DNA of 46,137 bases, from contig RFYV01000021.1 in NCBI GenBank assembly GCA_009921265.1, positions 1 to 46,137 of the forward strand, in the 5' to 3' direction. Both the position numbers and the translations under genes were made by a program. The notes below the pieces were generated by a model. The model did no database searches, was not told where the DNA came from, and saw only the letters and a program-made list of their open reading frames with translations. Source of the DNA: Betaproteobacteria bacterium. Lineage in GTDB: Bacteria > Pseudomonadota > Gammaproteobacteria > Burkholderiales > Burkholderiaceae_C. How positions within the stretch are numbered: position 1 is the first letter of the stretch; each line of letters starts with the position of its first letter. Below, in pieces: positions 29,858-38,090 of the stretch.

Positions 29858-31927
29858 TTAAGTTGCTCTCTTTTGTGCAAAGTTCACATACCAAGGCAAG
29901 CAATGGGGGTTGGCCATGGCGTCTTTGTTTAAAACTTTGTCGATTGGCTGTCCCAATAACAATTTTTTAATGGGTAACTCTTGTTTTTTCCCCGATAAGG
30001 TGCGAGGAATTTCTGCCACTTGATGAATTTCATCGGGAACAAATCGGGGGCTCAATGCCACGCGAATCGCTCGTTTGATTTTGTTTTTGATTGCGTCATC
30101 CAACACCAAGTTGTCACGCAAAACCACAAACAAAGGCATGAAGCTTTCTCTGCCTAAATGTTCTAAGTCGATCACCATTGAATCCATCACTTCGGGCAAG
30201 GCCTCAATAGCGCGGTACACCTCGCTGGTGCCCATTCGCAAGCCATGTCGGTTGATGGTGGCGTCACTGCGGCCATAAATAATGCACCGACCCTCTGTCG
30301 TGATTTTGAGCCAGTCGCCGTGACGCCACACCGCGCCAGCAGATGCATCCCCATCGCCACCCTTGGGATTTCTTCCTTTTCCCGCTGGATACATTTCGTA
30401 ATAGCTACTTGTGTAGCGCGCAAAATCTGTATCGCCCCAAAAAAATGGTGGCATCGAGGGCATGGGTTGCGTCACCACCAACTCACCCACTTGATCAATC
30501 AACGCTTGACCGTCTTCACTCCACGAATGTACGCTAACACCCAGTAAACGGCATTGCATTTCACCAGCCACCATGGGCAACTCTCGATTGCCTCCAATGA
30601 ACGCGCCCGCATCGGTTCCACCTGAAATATTGCACCACCAGATCGGATCGTGATCGACTAGTCCTGCTTTTGCATACACCTGTTTGAATTGATCGATACC
30701 CCATTGTTGAACCTCGGCGCTAAGTGGAGAGCCCGTGACGCCCAAGGCCCTCACCGTGTGCATTCCTTGAATTGAAGCCGGATCAACATTGGCCTTCATG
30801 CAACTTGCAAAAAACGCTGCGCCGCCGCCCATAAACGTTACCTTTTCTTGTGCCGCGTATCGCCACAAAACACCCCAATCGGGCTTTTCTTTGCTGCCAC
30901 CTGGGTTGCCGTCAAAAATCACACAAGTGGTGCCACTGAGTAAGCCACTGAGTTGCGCGTTCCACATGATCCATCCTGTTGATGAATACCACATGAAGCG
31001 ATCGCCCCAAGAGTTTTGATCATACGAACACGCCACATCGTAATGAACGTTTTTGTGCGCCATGCCATTGAGCATGGTGCCGCCATGATCGTGTACCAAG
31101 GGCTTGGGCATTCCTGTTGTGCCGCTGGAATAAACAATCCACAAAGGATGATGAAAAGGCAACCACACGGGTGTAAATTTTTGAACCTGCGCATCATCAC
31201 GCGCAACAATGTGATTCCAATTAACGGCACCATCAATGCTTGCTTGTCCGCCCAGGTTTTCAAAAACAATCAACTGTTCAACCGATGGCAATGATTTGCG
31301 CAATTGATCGACCACTTCTGTGCGATCAATTTCTTTACCGCCATAAACCACGCCATCGCATGCGATCAACACTTTTGGTGAGATTTGTGTGAATCGATCG
31401 AGCACCGCATGGGTTCCCATATCAGGCGCACACACGCTCCAAATCGCACCCACACTCACCACAGCCAGTACAGCAATCATGGTTTGAGGAATATTGGGCA
31501 AATAAGCGGCCACTCGGTCACCAGGCTTGATGCCGATGGTTTTTAAATGCAAAGCCAATGCAGCGACCTGTTGATGCAGTTGGGGCCAAGTCATTTCGCG
31601 ACGTTGCCCGCGCTCATTGTTGCTGATGATGGCGACAAAGCCCGCCTCATGAGCAGGCTTCACATGTCGCAATACTTGTTGCGCGTAATTAACGGTAGCG
31701 CCAGGAAACCACTGCGCTCCAGGCATGGTGTTGCGAGCGAGCACCGCTGTATGCGGGGTGGGTGACTGCACGTCTAAATAATCCCACATGCTTTGCCAAA
31801 AATCGTCTAGCTCTGTTACAGACCAACGCCATAAATCTTGGTAATCATTGAATTGAAGTCCGCGCGTTTTCTTCAACCAGTCTTGATAAAGTCGAATTTG
31901 CGGAATAAACGGGGGAGTTGCGCTCAT
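29858..31927 (-). CDS. Acetoacetyl-CoA synthetase
   Basis: This AMP-forming ligase activates acetoacetate with CoA. It belongs to the acyl-adenylate family. The ATP loop starts at about Tyr266 (YSSGTTGMPKPLVHDHGG); WYSSTGWIMWNAQLSGLL, GRSDATINRHGLRMGTSEVY and the C-terminal lysine in LSGKKQELPIKKLL are present. The N-terminal domain (LWRWSVTELDDFWQSMWDYL, then GAQWFPGATVNYAQ) is diagnostic of acetoacetate-CoA ligase rather than acetyl-CoA synthetase. I start at 31927 (MSATPPFIPQ), giving 689 residues. It is divergent from the DUF3237 gene across only 45 bp, so both promoters must overlap. Confidence 0.92.
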   Translation of the reverse strand: MSATPPFIPQIRLYQDWLKKTRGLQFNDYQDLWRWSVTELDDFWQSMWDYLDVQSPTPHTAVLARNTMPGAQWFPGATVNYAQQVLRHVKPAHEAGFVAIISNNERGQRREMTWPQLHQQVAALALHLKTIGIKPGDRVAAYLPNIPQTMIAVLAVVSVGAIWSVCAPDMGTHAVLDRFTQISPKVLIACDGVVYGGKEIDRTEVVDQLRKSLPSVEQLIVFENLGGQASIDGAVNWNHIVARDDAQVQKFTPVWLPFHHPLWIVYSSGTTGMPKPLVHDHGGTMLNGMAHKNVHYDVACSYDQNSWGDRFMWYSSTGWIMWNAQLSGLLSGTTCVIFDGNPGGSKEKPDWGVLWRYAAQEKVTFMGGGAAFFASCMKANVDPASIQGMHTVRALGVTGSPLSAEVQQWGIDQFKQVYAKAGLVDHDPIWWCNISGGTDAGAFIGGNRELPMVAGEMQCRLLGVSVHSWSEDGQALIDQVGELVVTQPMPSMPPFFWGDTDFARYTSSYYEMYPAGKGRNPKGGDGDASAGAVWRHGDWLKITTEGRCIIYGRSDATINRHGLRMGTSEVYRAIEALPEVMDSMVIDLEHLGRESFMPLFVVLRDNLVLDDAIKNKIKRAIRVALSPRFVPDEIHQVAEIPRTLSGKKQELPIKKLLLGQPIDKVLNKDAMANPHCLPWYVNFAQKRAT

Positions 31928-31972
31928 GCGAGATATTATCCAATGTAAAACCAACGCAAAAACAATTTCATC

Positions 31973-32461
31973 ATGACAAGCCTACACACCCTACTCACAC
32001 TGGCCGCACCCACGCTAGAACACGTTTGCGACATCGCAGTCACCATCGCCGCCCCAGTTGAAGTTGGCACAACAGTGTTTGGCCTGCGCCGCATGATTCC
32101 CATCACAGGCGGCAGCGTCAAAGGCCCGCGCATGAATGGCAAGATCTTGGCAGGCGGAGCAGATTTTCAATTGATTGTGGGTGGCGGCACGCAAGCGCAT
32201 TTAGATGCGCGCTATGTGATCGAACTCGATGACGGCACACGCGTATTTGTGCAAAACGCTGCCGTTCGTGTTGCGTCTTTAGAGAACTCTCAAAAAATCA
32301 TGAAAGGGATTGCGGTTGATCCCTCACAAATTTATTTTCGCTGTCAGCCTAAAATGGAAGCTTCTTCTAATCACTGGGCGTGGTTATCCGAGAGTCAATT
32401 TATTGGCACGGGTGTACGTCAACCCGACGGTGTTTTCATCAGTTTTTATCGAGTCGTTTAA
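31973..32461 (+). CDS. DUF3237 (UPF0311) family protein
   Basis: This 162-residue protein is of unknown function. It carries the DUF3237 pattern: GLRRMIPITGGSVKGPRMNG and KILAGGADFQLI near residues 37-68, ARYVIELDDGTRVFVQN, and YFRCQPKMEAS with HWAWLSESQFIGTG at the end. It has no signal peptide or membrane segment and is predicted to be a cytoplasmic beta-barrel. In Burkholderiales such genes often sit near aromatic or acyl-CoA catabolic genes. Here it lies between acetoacetyl-CoA synthetase (divergent) and a hotdog thioesterase (12 bases downstream), which suggests a role around CoA esters but does not prove one. Confidence 0.85.
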   Translation: MTSLHTLLTLAAPTLEHVCDIAVTIAAPVEVGTTVFGLRRMIPITGGSVKGPRMNGKILAGGADFQLIVGGGTQAHLDARYVIELDDGTRVFVQNAAVRVASLENSQKIMKGIAVDPSQIYFRCQPKMEASSNHWAWLSESQFIGTGVRQPDGVFISFYRVV

Positions 32462-32473
32462 TCAAAAAATCTC

Positions 32474-32905
32474 ATGCGTATCTGGCAAAAACCCATCACT
32501 GTTGAGTCCCTCAGACAGTCACACCACCGCACCGCGCCCGAAATATTGGGCATGGAATTTTTAGAAGTGGGAGACGATTTCATCACCGCTCGAATCCCTG
32601 TGGATGAGCGCACTCGTCAACCCTATGGCTTGTTGCACGGCGGCGTAAGTGTTGTGCTGGCAGAAACCTTGGGTTCTTGTGGTGCTTACTATTCAAGTCC
32701 CATTAATTGCCGCGCTGTGGGCTTAGACATCAATGCCAATCACATCAAAGGCGTCACATCGGGTTGGGTGATTGGTACAACTCGACCCATTCACAGGGGC
32801 AGAAGCACACACGTTTGGCACATTGATCTTCACAATGAGGAGGGCGATCTGACATGCGTATCTCGCATCACCATGGCTATTTTGAGCGCACCCGCTAACA
32901 ATTAA
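32474..32905 (+). CDS. Hotdog-fold acyl-CoA thioesterase (YdiI/EntH type)
   Basis: The protein hydrolyses thioesters and has one hotdog domain of 143 residues. The core motif GLLHGGVSVVLAETLGS contains His55-Gly56 and Glu64, the residues corresponding to His54 and the catalytic Glu63 of E. coli YdiI. HIKGVTSGWVIGTTRPIHRG and STHVWHIDLHNEEGDLTCVS complete the fold. Possible substrates are aromatic acyl-CoAs or 1,4-dihydroxy-2-naphthoyl-CoA, and the sequence does not choose between them. It is co-directional with the DUF3237 gene, and it abuts the convergent adenosyltransferase gene without any spacer. Confidence 0.88.
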   Translation: MRIWQKPITVESLRQSHHRTAPEILGMEFLEVGDDFITARIPVDERTRQPYGLLHGGVSVVLAETLGSCGAYYSSPINCRAVGLDINANHIKGVTSGWVIGTTRPIHRGRSTHVWHIDLHNEEGDLTCVSRITMAILSAPANN

Positions 32906-33463
32906 TTATTGCGATTTCAAACGCTCGCTTTTCCAATACACATCATCGCCACCTTTTTGTCGATTCAAAACACGCGCTAAAACAAACAACAAATCAGACA
33001 AACGATTGAGGTATTGACGCGGTGCGGGGTTGATCGTGTCTGTGTCTCCCAAAGCAACCACGGCTCTTTCTGCGCGGCGCGCAACCGTCCTACACACATG
33101 TGAAAGAGACGCCGCACGTGTGCCCGCAGGCAAAATAAATTCTTTGAGCTTAGGCAGTTCTTGGTTGAAGCTCTCTAATGCTTGATCCAACACAATGATC
33201 GCGTCGGGCTTGATCAACTCAAAACCAGGTATCGATAATTCACCGCCCAAATTAAACAGTTGATGTTGTACTTCTACCAATAAGTCTCTGACGTTTTGCG
33301 GCATGGGTTCGCACAACAACACGCCAATTTGCGAATTGAGTTCATCTACATCGCCCATGGCGTGCACGCGTAAATTATTTTTTGATACGCGCTGGTTGTC
33401 CCCCAGGCCCGTGGAGCCGTCATCTCCTGTGCGTGTGGCGATTTGTGTGAGTCGGTTTCCCAT
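32906..33463 (-). CDS. Cob(I)alamin adenosyltransferase, PduO type
   Basis: The enzyme moves the adenosyl group of ATP to cobalt, making coenzyme B12. The PduO/MMAB hallmark TRTGDDGSTGLG is at residues 10-21. GDVDELNSQIGV, FNLGGELSIPG, HVCRTVARRAERAVVAL and YLNRLSDLLFVLAR follow. The start at 33463 (MGNRLTQIATRTG) gives 185 residues, normal for the family, and AAGGATGG precedes it. The open extension to 33694 overlaps the divergent gene and is not family-like. No B12-dependent enzyme or cobalamin riboswitch is visible in the window. Confidence 0.93.
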   Translation of the reverse strand: MGNRLTQIATRTGDDGSTGLGDNQRVSKNNLRVHAMGDVDELNSQIGVLLCEPMPQNVRDLLVEVQHQLFNLGGELSIPGFELIKPDAIIVLDQALESFNQELPKLKEFILPAGTRAASLSHVCRTVARRAERAVVALGDTDTINPAPRQYLNRLSDLLFVLARVLNRQKGGDDVYWKSERLKSQ

Positions 33464-33604
33464 GTTTCCATCCTTATTGACTGTCGGTTGATCAACTATC
33501 ATGCAAGCGTACCTGTGAAGGCATATTCTCGCTTTCTTACAAGGGATTTTGTTGATATCATTTTTTTCTGGTCTTTCGTAGAATGTCGTGAGGAGATCCG
33601 CCCT

Positions 33605-35032
33605 ATGAATGCACCCATCGCCAGCCAACACCTCAGACCCACCATCGCCCAGCGCACCGTACCCGAGGCGTTTATGCAAGCGCTCAAGTCGCATTTTGGC
33701 GGTCGCTGCTCAACCGCTTTGGCGGTGTGTGAGCAACACGGCAAAGATGAGTCAGCATTCACAACCGTACCCCCGCCAGTGGCCGTTGTTTTCGCTGAGT
33801 CCACTCAAGATGTCTCGTGCGTGGTTACCCTTGCAGCGCAATACCGTGTACCCATCATTCCGTTTGGCATTGGCTCTTCTTTAGAAGGCCATTTGCTCGC
33901 CGTACAAGGCGGGGTCAGCATTGATTTGTCACGCATGAACAAGGTACTCGCCATTCATGCCGAAGACCTCACCGTCACCGTTCAACCTGGCGTCACACGC
34001 AAACAATTGAACGAAGAAATTAAAAGCACAGGTTTGTTTTTCCCCATCGACCCAGGTGCGGATGCCACCATTGGTGGTATGAGTGCCACTCGCGCAAGCG
34101 GCACCAATGCGGTTCGCTATGGCACGATGCGCGAAAACGTTTTGGCTTTAGAGGTTGTCACTGCTTCTGGAGAAGTTTTACGCACGGGCACGCGCGCCAA
34201 AAAATCCAGCGCGGGTTACGACCTCACACGACTAATGGTTGGCAGTGAAGGCACATTAGGCGTCATCACAGAAATCACGCTGCGTTTGTACCCATTGCCA
34301 GAGGCTGTATCCGCTGCTGTTTGTTCTTTTCCAAGCATTGAAGCCGCGGTGAGAACCACGATTCAAATTATTCAAATGGGCGTTCCGATTGCGCGCGTTG
34401 AGTTGTTGGATCACAACTCGGTTCGCATGGTCAATACTTATGCCAAATTTGGTTTGCGCGAAGAACCTATGTTGTTGATGGAGTTTCACGGCTCGCCAGC
34501 AGGCGTCGAAGAACAAGCCAAAACCGCTCAAGAGCTTGCCCATGATATGGGCGGCATGGCCTTTGAATGGGCCACCACGCCCGAAGAGCGCACGCGACTA
34601 TGGGCTGCACGCCACAACGCCTACTTTGCGGCTATTCAATCGCGCCCAGGCTGTCGCGCCATCAGCACCGATACCTGCGTGCCCATCAGTCGTTTGGCTG
34701 ATTGTTTGCTCGACTCAATTAAAGAGGTTGAAGCCAGTGGCATTCCTTATTTTTTAGTAGGCCATGTGGGAGACGGCAACTTTCATTTTGGCTATCTCAT
34801 CGACCCCGACAACGAGCAAGAAAGAACCACTGCAGAAACGCTCAATCATCAATTGGTGATGCGCGCTTTATCGCTTGAAGGCACATGCACAGGCGAGCAC
34901 GGCATTGGCCTACACAAAATTGATTTTTTGGTGAGTGAAGCGGGCGCAGGTGCTGTTTCTTTGATGCGCACGATTAAGCGCGCGCTCGATCCACACAACA
35001 TTATGAACCCAGGAAAAATATTTGTGATGTGA
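33605..35032 (+). CDS. FAD-linked oxidase, D-lactate dehydrogenase (LDHD/GlcD) type
   Basis: This flavoprotein of the PCMH/FAD-linked oxidase C family oxidises 2-hydroxyacids such as D-lactate or glycolate. The FAD domain shows PFGIGSSLEGHLLAVQGGVS at residues 86-105, IDPGADATIGGMSATRASGT and SSAGYDLTRLMVGSEGTLGV. The C-terminal domain shows VGHVGDGNFHFGYLIDP and GTCTGEHGIGLHKIDFL. The start at 33605 follows AGGAG at a spacing of about ten bases; the longer open frame from 33443 overlaps the divergent gene. Its 475 residues and wording fit the LDHD-like (cytochrome) D-lactate dehydrogenase better than GlcD. As glcD is missing beside glcEF, it could act with them, but that is inference. Confidence 0.88.
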   Translation: MNAPIASQHLRPTIAQRTVPEAFMQALKSHFGGRCSTALAVCEQHGKDESAFTTVPPPVAVVFAESTQDVSCVVTLAAQYRVPIIPFGIGSSLEGHLLAVQGGVSIDLSRMNKVLAIHAEDLTVTVQPGVTRKQLNEEIKSTGLFFPIDPGADATIGGMSATRASGTNAVRYGTMRENVLALEVVTASGEVLRTGTRAKKSSAGYDLTRLMVGSEGTLGVITEITLRLYPLPEAVSAAVCSFPSIEAAVRTTIQIIQMGVPIARVELLDHNSVRMVNTYAKFGLREEPMLLMEFHGSPAGVEEQAKTAQELAHDMGGMAFEWATTPEERTRLWAARHNAYFAAIQSRPGCRAISTDTCVPISRLADCLLDSIKEVEASGIPYFLVGHVGDGNFHFGYLIDPDNEQERTTAETLNHQLVMRALSLEGTCTGEHGIGLHKIDFLVSEAGAGAVSLMRTIKRALDPHNIMNPGKIFVM

Positions 35033-35035
35033 TTT

Positions 35036-35944
35036 TTATGCGCGCAAGCGATCGATCAATCGATTGAGTTCTTCCATCGAACCAAACGATATCGCGACTT
35101 CTCCCACTTGTTCGACACGCCCTTGACGCTTTACATTTTTTTGCACGCGCACTTCTACTTGTGCGGTGAGCAAATCAGATAACTCTTCTTCCACACGACG
35201 CACGTCGCCACTTTTTTGAGCTTTGGCTTTAGATGGTTTGGCTTGTGCTTGCGTGTTGATTTTTTTAACCAAATTTTCTGCGTCACGCACCGATAGTTTT
35301 TTGACTGTGATTTGATGCGCCGCGCCAAGTTGATCCACTCGCTCAAGCGACAACAACGCGCGCGCATGACCCATATCCAAATCACCCGCCATTAAAAGCG
35401 TTTGCACTTGAGGCGCCAAATTGAGTAATCGCAACAAATTTGATGCAGCACTGCGAGAACGCCCCACTGCTTTCGCAGCTTGTTCGTGTGTTAAACCAAA
35501 CTCTTCAATGAGCCGTTGCAAACCTTGAGCCTCTTCCAATGGGTTGAGGTCTTCGCGTTGAATGTTTTCAATGAGCGCCATTGCCGCGGCCGCCTCATCT
35601 TTCACGTCACGCACCAACACAGGCACGTGATCGAGCCCTGCTAATTTGGACGCTCTAAACCGACGCTCACCCGCAATGATTTCATACTTGCCCGCATGAG
35701 GTCCTTGCGTAAGTTTTCTCACCAAAATTGGCTGCATGATGCCTTGCGCTTTGATGCTCTCAGCGAGTTCATACAGCGCACCTTCATCCATGCGCGTGCG
35801 CGGTTGATATTTGCCCGCCACCATTTCAGTGAGCGCCAATGTGTGTGGCGAGTTTGAATCTACTGTATCGCTAGCCTCTGAGGCTGTTGGGCCTAACAGC
35901 GCCTCTAAGCCACGTCCGAGTCCTTTGGGGTTTTTTGTAACCAT
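35036..35944 (-). CDS. parB: Chromosome partitioning protein ParB
   Basis: ParB is a CTP-dependent DNA clamp that loads at parS near the origin and recruits SMC and ParA. The N-terminal LGRGLEALLG is typical. The CTP-binding box GERRFRA is at residues 92-98, ENIQREDLNPLEEAQGL follows, and the helix-turn-helix is near 151-170 (LTHEQAAKAVGRSRSAASNL). A basic linker (AKPSKAKAQK) leads to the dimerising C-terminus. It has 302 residues. It follows parA by 31 bases. Its likely target, a perfect parS, lies 2.7 kb away inside mnmG. Confidence 0.97.
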   Translation of the reverse strand: MVTKNPKGLGRGLEALLGPTASEASDTVDSNSPHTLALTEMVAGKYQPRTRMDEGALYELAESIKAQGIMQPILVRKLTQGPHAGKYEIIAGERRFRASKLAGLDHVPVLVRDVKDEAAAAMALIENIQREDLNPLEEAQGLQRLIEEFGLTHEQAAKAVGRSRSAASNLLRLLNLAPQVQTLLMAGDLDMGHARALLSLERVDQLGAAHQITVKKLSVRDAENLVKKINTQAQAKPSKAKAQKSGDVRRVEEELSDLLTAQVEVRVQKNVKRQGRVEQVGEVAISFGSMEELNRLIDRLRA

Positions 35945-35975
35945 GGGTTTTTACTGTATTTGATTTGTTGATTAA

Positions 35976-36773
35976 TTAAAGTTGCTTCACGCGAACAACC
36001 ATCTCTTTTGCAAAATCTAAAAATGCTTGACTGCCTTTGGCTTGCGGATCAAACACCACGCCTGGCATGCCGTAACTTGGCGCTTCTGCCAAACGCACAT
36101 TGCGTGGAATTATGGCGTTAAAAACTTTATCTCCAAAATGGCCTTTGAGTTGATCGCTCACCTGCTGCTGCAAGGTGATGCGCGGATCAAACATCACGCG
36201 CAACAAGCCAATGATTTTTAAATCAGGATTGAGATTGGCATGCACTTGTTTGATGGTGTTCACCAAGTCTGTGAGGCCTTCGAGCGCAAAATATTCACAC
36301 TGCATAGGCACCACTACTCCGTGCGCTGCACACAGGCCATTGAGCGTGAGCATCGACAATGAAGGCGGGCAATCTATCAAAATAAAATCGTATTGAGATG
36401 ACACTTGCGACAACGCCTCTTTGAGTCTTTTCTCTCTGCGTTCGAGTTGCACCATCTCAACTTCTGCACCTGCCAAATCTCTATTAGCGCCCAACACATC
36501 GTACAAAGGCCACGGCTTTTTTTCGTTGGCGTCTGTCCACGCGCTTTTTACTACGGCGTCTGGAATGCTTGCGTTTTCTAATAAAACATCGTAAACGCTC
36601 AAAGTTAAATTGCGCTTATCAACACCTGAGCCCATGGTTGCATTGCCCTGCGGATCTAAATCAATCATCAACACGCGCTGGCTTTGTGCAGACAAGCCTG
36701 CAGCCAAATTAATCGCTGTTGTGGTTTTGCCAACGCCACCTTTTTGATTGGCAATGCAAAAAACTTTTCCCAT
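35976..36773 (-). CDS. parA: Chromosome partitioning ATPase ParA
   Basis: ParA (Soj) binds DNA non-specifically with ATP and moves ParB-parS complexes. The deviant Walker A motif KGGVGKTT is at residues 11-18, with the signature lysine at its start. IDLDPQGNATMGSGVDKR, FILIDCPPSLSMLTLNGLCA and VMFDPRITLQQQVSDQLKGH are conserved. It has 265 residues. AGGAAG precedes the ATG. It is 25 bases downstream of the lysE-type gene in the mnmG-rsmG-lysE-parA-parB run. Confidence 0.97.
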   Translation of the reverse strand: MGKVFCIANQKGGVGKTTTAINLAAGLSAQSQRVLMIDLDPQGNATMGSGVDKRNLTLSVYDVLLENASIPDAVVKSAWTDANEKKPWPLYDVLGANRDLAGAEVEMVQLERREKRLKEALSQVSSQYDFILIDCPPSLSMLTLNGLCAAHGVVVPMQCEYFALEGLTDLVNTIKQVHANLNPDLKIIGLLRVMFDPRITLQQQVSDQLKGHFGDKVFNAIIPRNVRLAEAPSYGMPGVVFDPQAKGSQAFLDFAKEMVVRVKQL

Positions 36774-36798
36774 AAGACTTCCTTTTTATTCTCTTTAT

Positions 36799-37413
36799 TT
36801 ATTTAGACAAAACCAACTTCAAACCAAATGCAATGAGAAAAGTTCCTGCAAACCGATTCAACCATTGACCAACCGAGGGATGAGCTTTGATACGCCTCGA
36901 CAAATGATGCGCAATCAAACTGAGAGTGAGCCCATATAAAAAAGTGAGTAATGCAACAGTGATGGCCATCACAGCAAAGGTGAGTAAGCGTTGATGGTTT
37001 TGCGGATCAATGAAGAGCGGAAAAAACGCCATGTAAAAAACAATCGCCTTGGGGTTTAGCAATGTGATCAGCATTGATTGCCTGAAATACTGCCCCACAG
37101 GAATATCAATAACGGACGCCTGCCTTGCGCGACCAACAATCATTCGATAACCAAGCCATGCCAAATAAATAGCCCCCAACCACTGCATCGCCAAAAAAAC
37201 TTTGGGGGCGGCCAACAACAAAGCGGCAACACCTGCAACAGCTGCCCACATCAATACTTGGTCTCCAGCAATCACGCCAAAAGTAGACGCCAAACCGCCG
37301 CGCACACCGCCCTTGGCCGTTGACGTGAGCAAGGCCAAGTTTCCCGGCCCTGGAATAGCCAAAAATAAAATAATGGCCGCCACGAAGGCGCCATAGTCAG
37401 CAATACCAAACAT
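36799..37413 (-). CDS. LysE/RhtB family amino-acid exporter
   Basis: This is an inner-membrane exporter of 204 residues with about six hydrophobic segments. The N-terminal block ADYGAFVAAIILFLAIPGPG with NLALLTSTAKGGVRGGLAS and the segment LLNPKAIVFYMAFFPLFID are the family hallmarks. The substrate (often homoserine, threonine or another amino acid) cannot be inferred. In several Burkholderiales an exporter of this kind sits between rsmG and parA, so the location is a conserved arrangement and not a functional clue. The 79-bp gap before it holds a small GGAGT/ACTCC stem without a T run. Confidence 0.9.
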   Translation of the reverse strand: MFGIADYGAFVAAIILFLAIPGPGNLALLTSTAKGGVRGGLASTFGVIAGDQVLMWAAVAGVAALLLAAPKVFLAMQWLGAIYLAWLGYRMIVGRARQASVIDIPVGQYFRQSMLITLLNPKAIVFYMAFFPLFIDPQNHQRLLTFAVMAITVALLTFLYGLTLSLIAHHLSRRIKAHPSVGQWLNRFAGTFLIAFGLKLVLSK

Positions 37414-37492
37414 CAGGGCTTTCTGGATTGTCTATGTAAGGGGTGGGAGTTTAACCCGACTCCAGGGCCTCTTTGCGCTTTAGTTGCACAGC

Positions 37493-38090
37493 TCACACTT
37501 TTTTGAGCCAGACCAAACATCTTTGCGCGTCCAAATTGGGCACATGCAAGTGTTCGATGCTTTCAATTTGTATATTTTGGGGCAATTGTTCGATTTCATG
37601 CAGTGGCGTCTTGCCCTTCATCGCCATCCAAACCCCCTGCTCATCGAGCAATTGAGAGGTCTGAGTCACAAAATCAAGAAGCGAAGCAAAGGCGCGAGAA
37701 CAAACCACGTCGAAGCGCTGGTTCATTTTTTCCACGCGGCCATGCTTGATTTGCAGGTTTTTTAAGCCCAATGTCGTTGCTACTTGCTGAATAAACGCTG
37801 TTTTTTTAGAGACGGCATCAATCGCTGTTACTTGGAGATGTGGTATCGCAATAGCCAAAACCACAGACGGAAGACCTGCTGGTTTGAAACGGTTGAATGA
37901 TTGCCAAACAATCCATCAGATGCTGAGTAAGCATTTCATTGGGATCGCGAATCGCTGTGAGGTTATAAACACCATTCCACTTAGCCAATAAATCCAAATA
38001 AGACAGCAAAGGGTTTATCAATAATACGTCCAACGGCAAACCCAACTCACTCATACTCGACTCTAACCGACCTCGCAATGCGTGATTCAA
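37493..38090 (-). pseudogene. rsmG: 16S rRNA m7G527 methyltransferase, broken by loss of motif I
   Basis: RsmG (GidB) methylates G527 of 16S rRNA using SAM. From ATG 38090, which overlaps the mnmG stop by four bases, the first part is normal: LLSYLDLLAKWNGVYNLTAI, RDPNEMLTQHLMDCLAIIQP. After FQT the frame runs into a stop near 37818. The second frame supplies the rest: AGLPSVVLAIAIPHLQVTAI, DAVSKKTAFIQQVATTLGL, HGRVEKMNQRFDVVCSRAFA, ending at 37493. Between the two, near 37880-37888, the expected xLDVGSG loop (motif I, about ten residues) is gone and the frame is shifted. The enzyme cannot bind SAM as read. It is either a true loss or an assembly error. Confidence 0.88.

Noticed and set aside
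37430..37480. Terminator between rsmG and the LysE-type gene
   Set aside because: There is a GGAGT/ACTCC stem but no T run in either direction, and the operon arrangement continues through it.
37493..37864. Stand-alone 123-residue methyltransferase
   Set aside because: It is the C-terminal part of RsmG in a shifted frame, lacks motif I and has no independent start signal.
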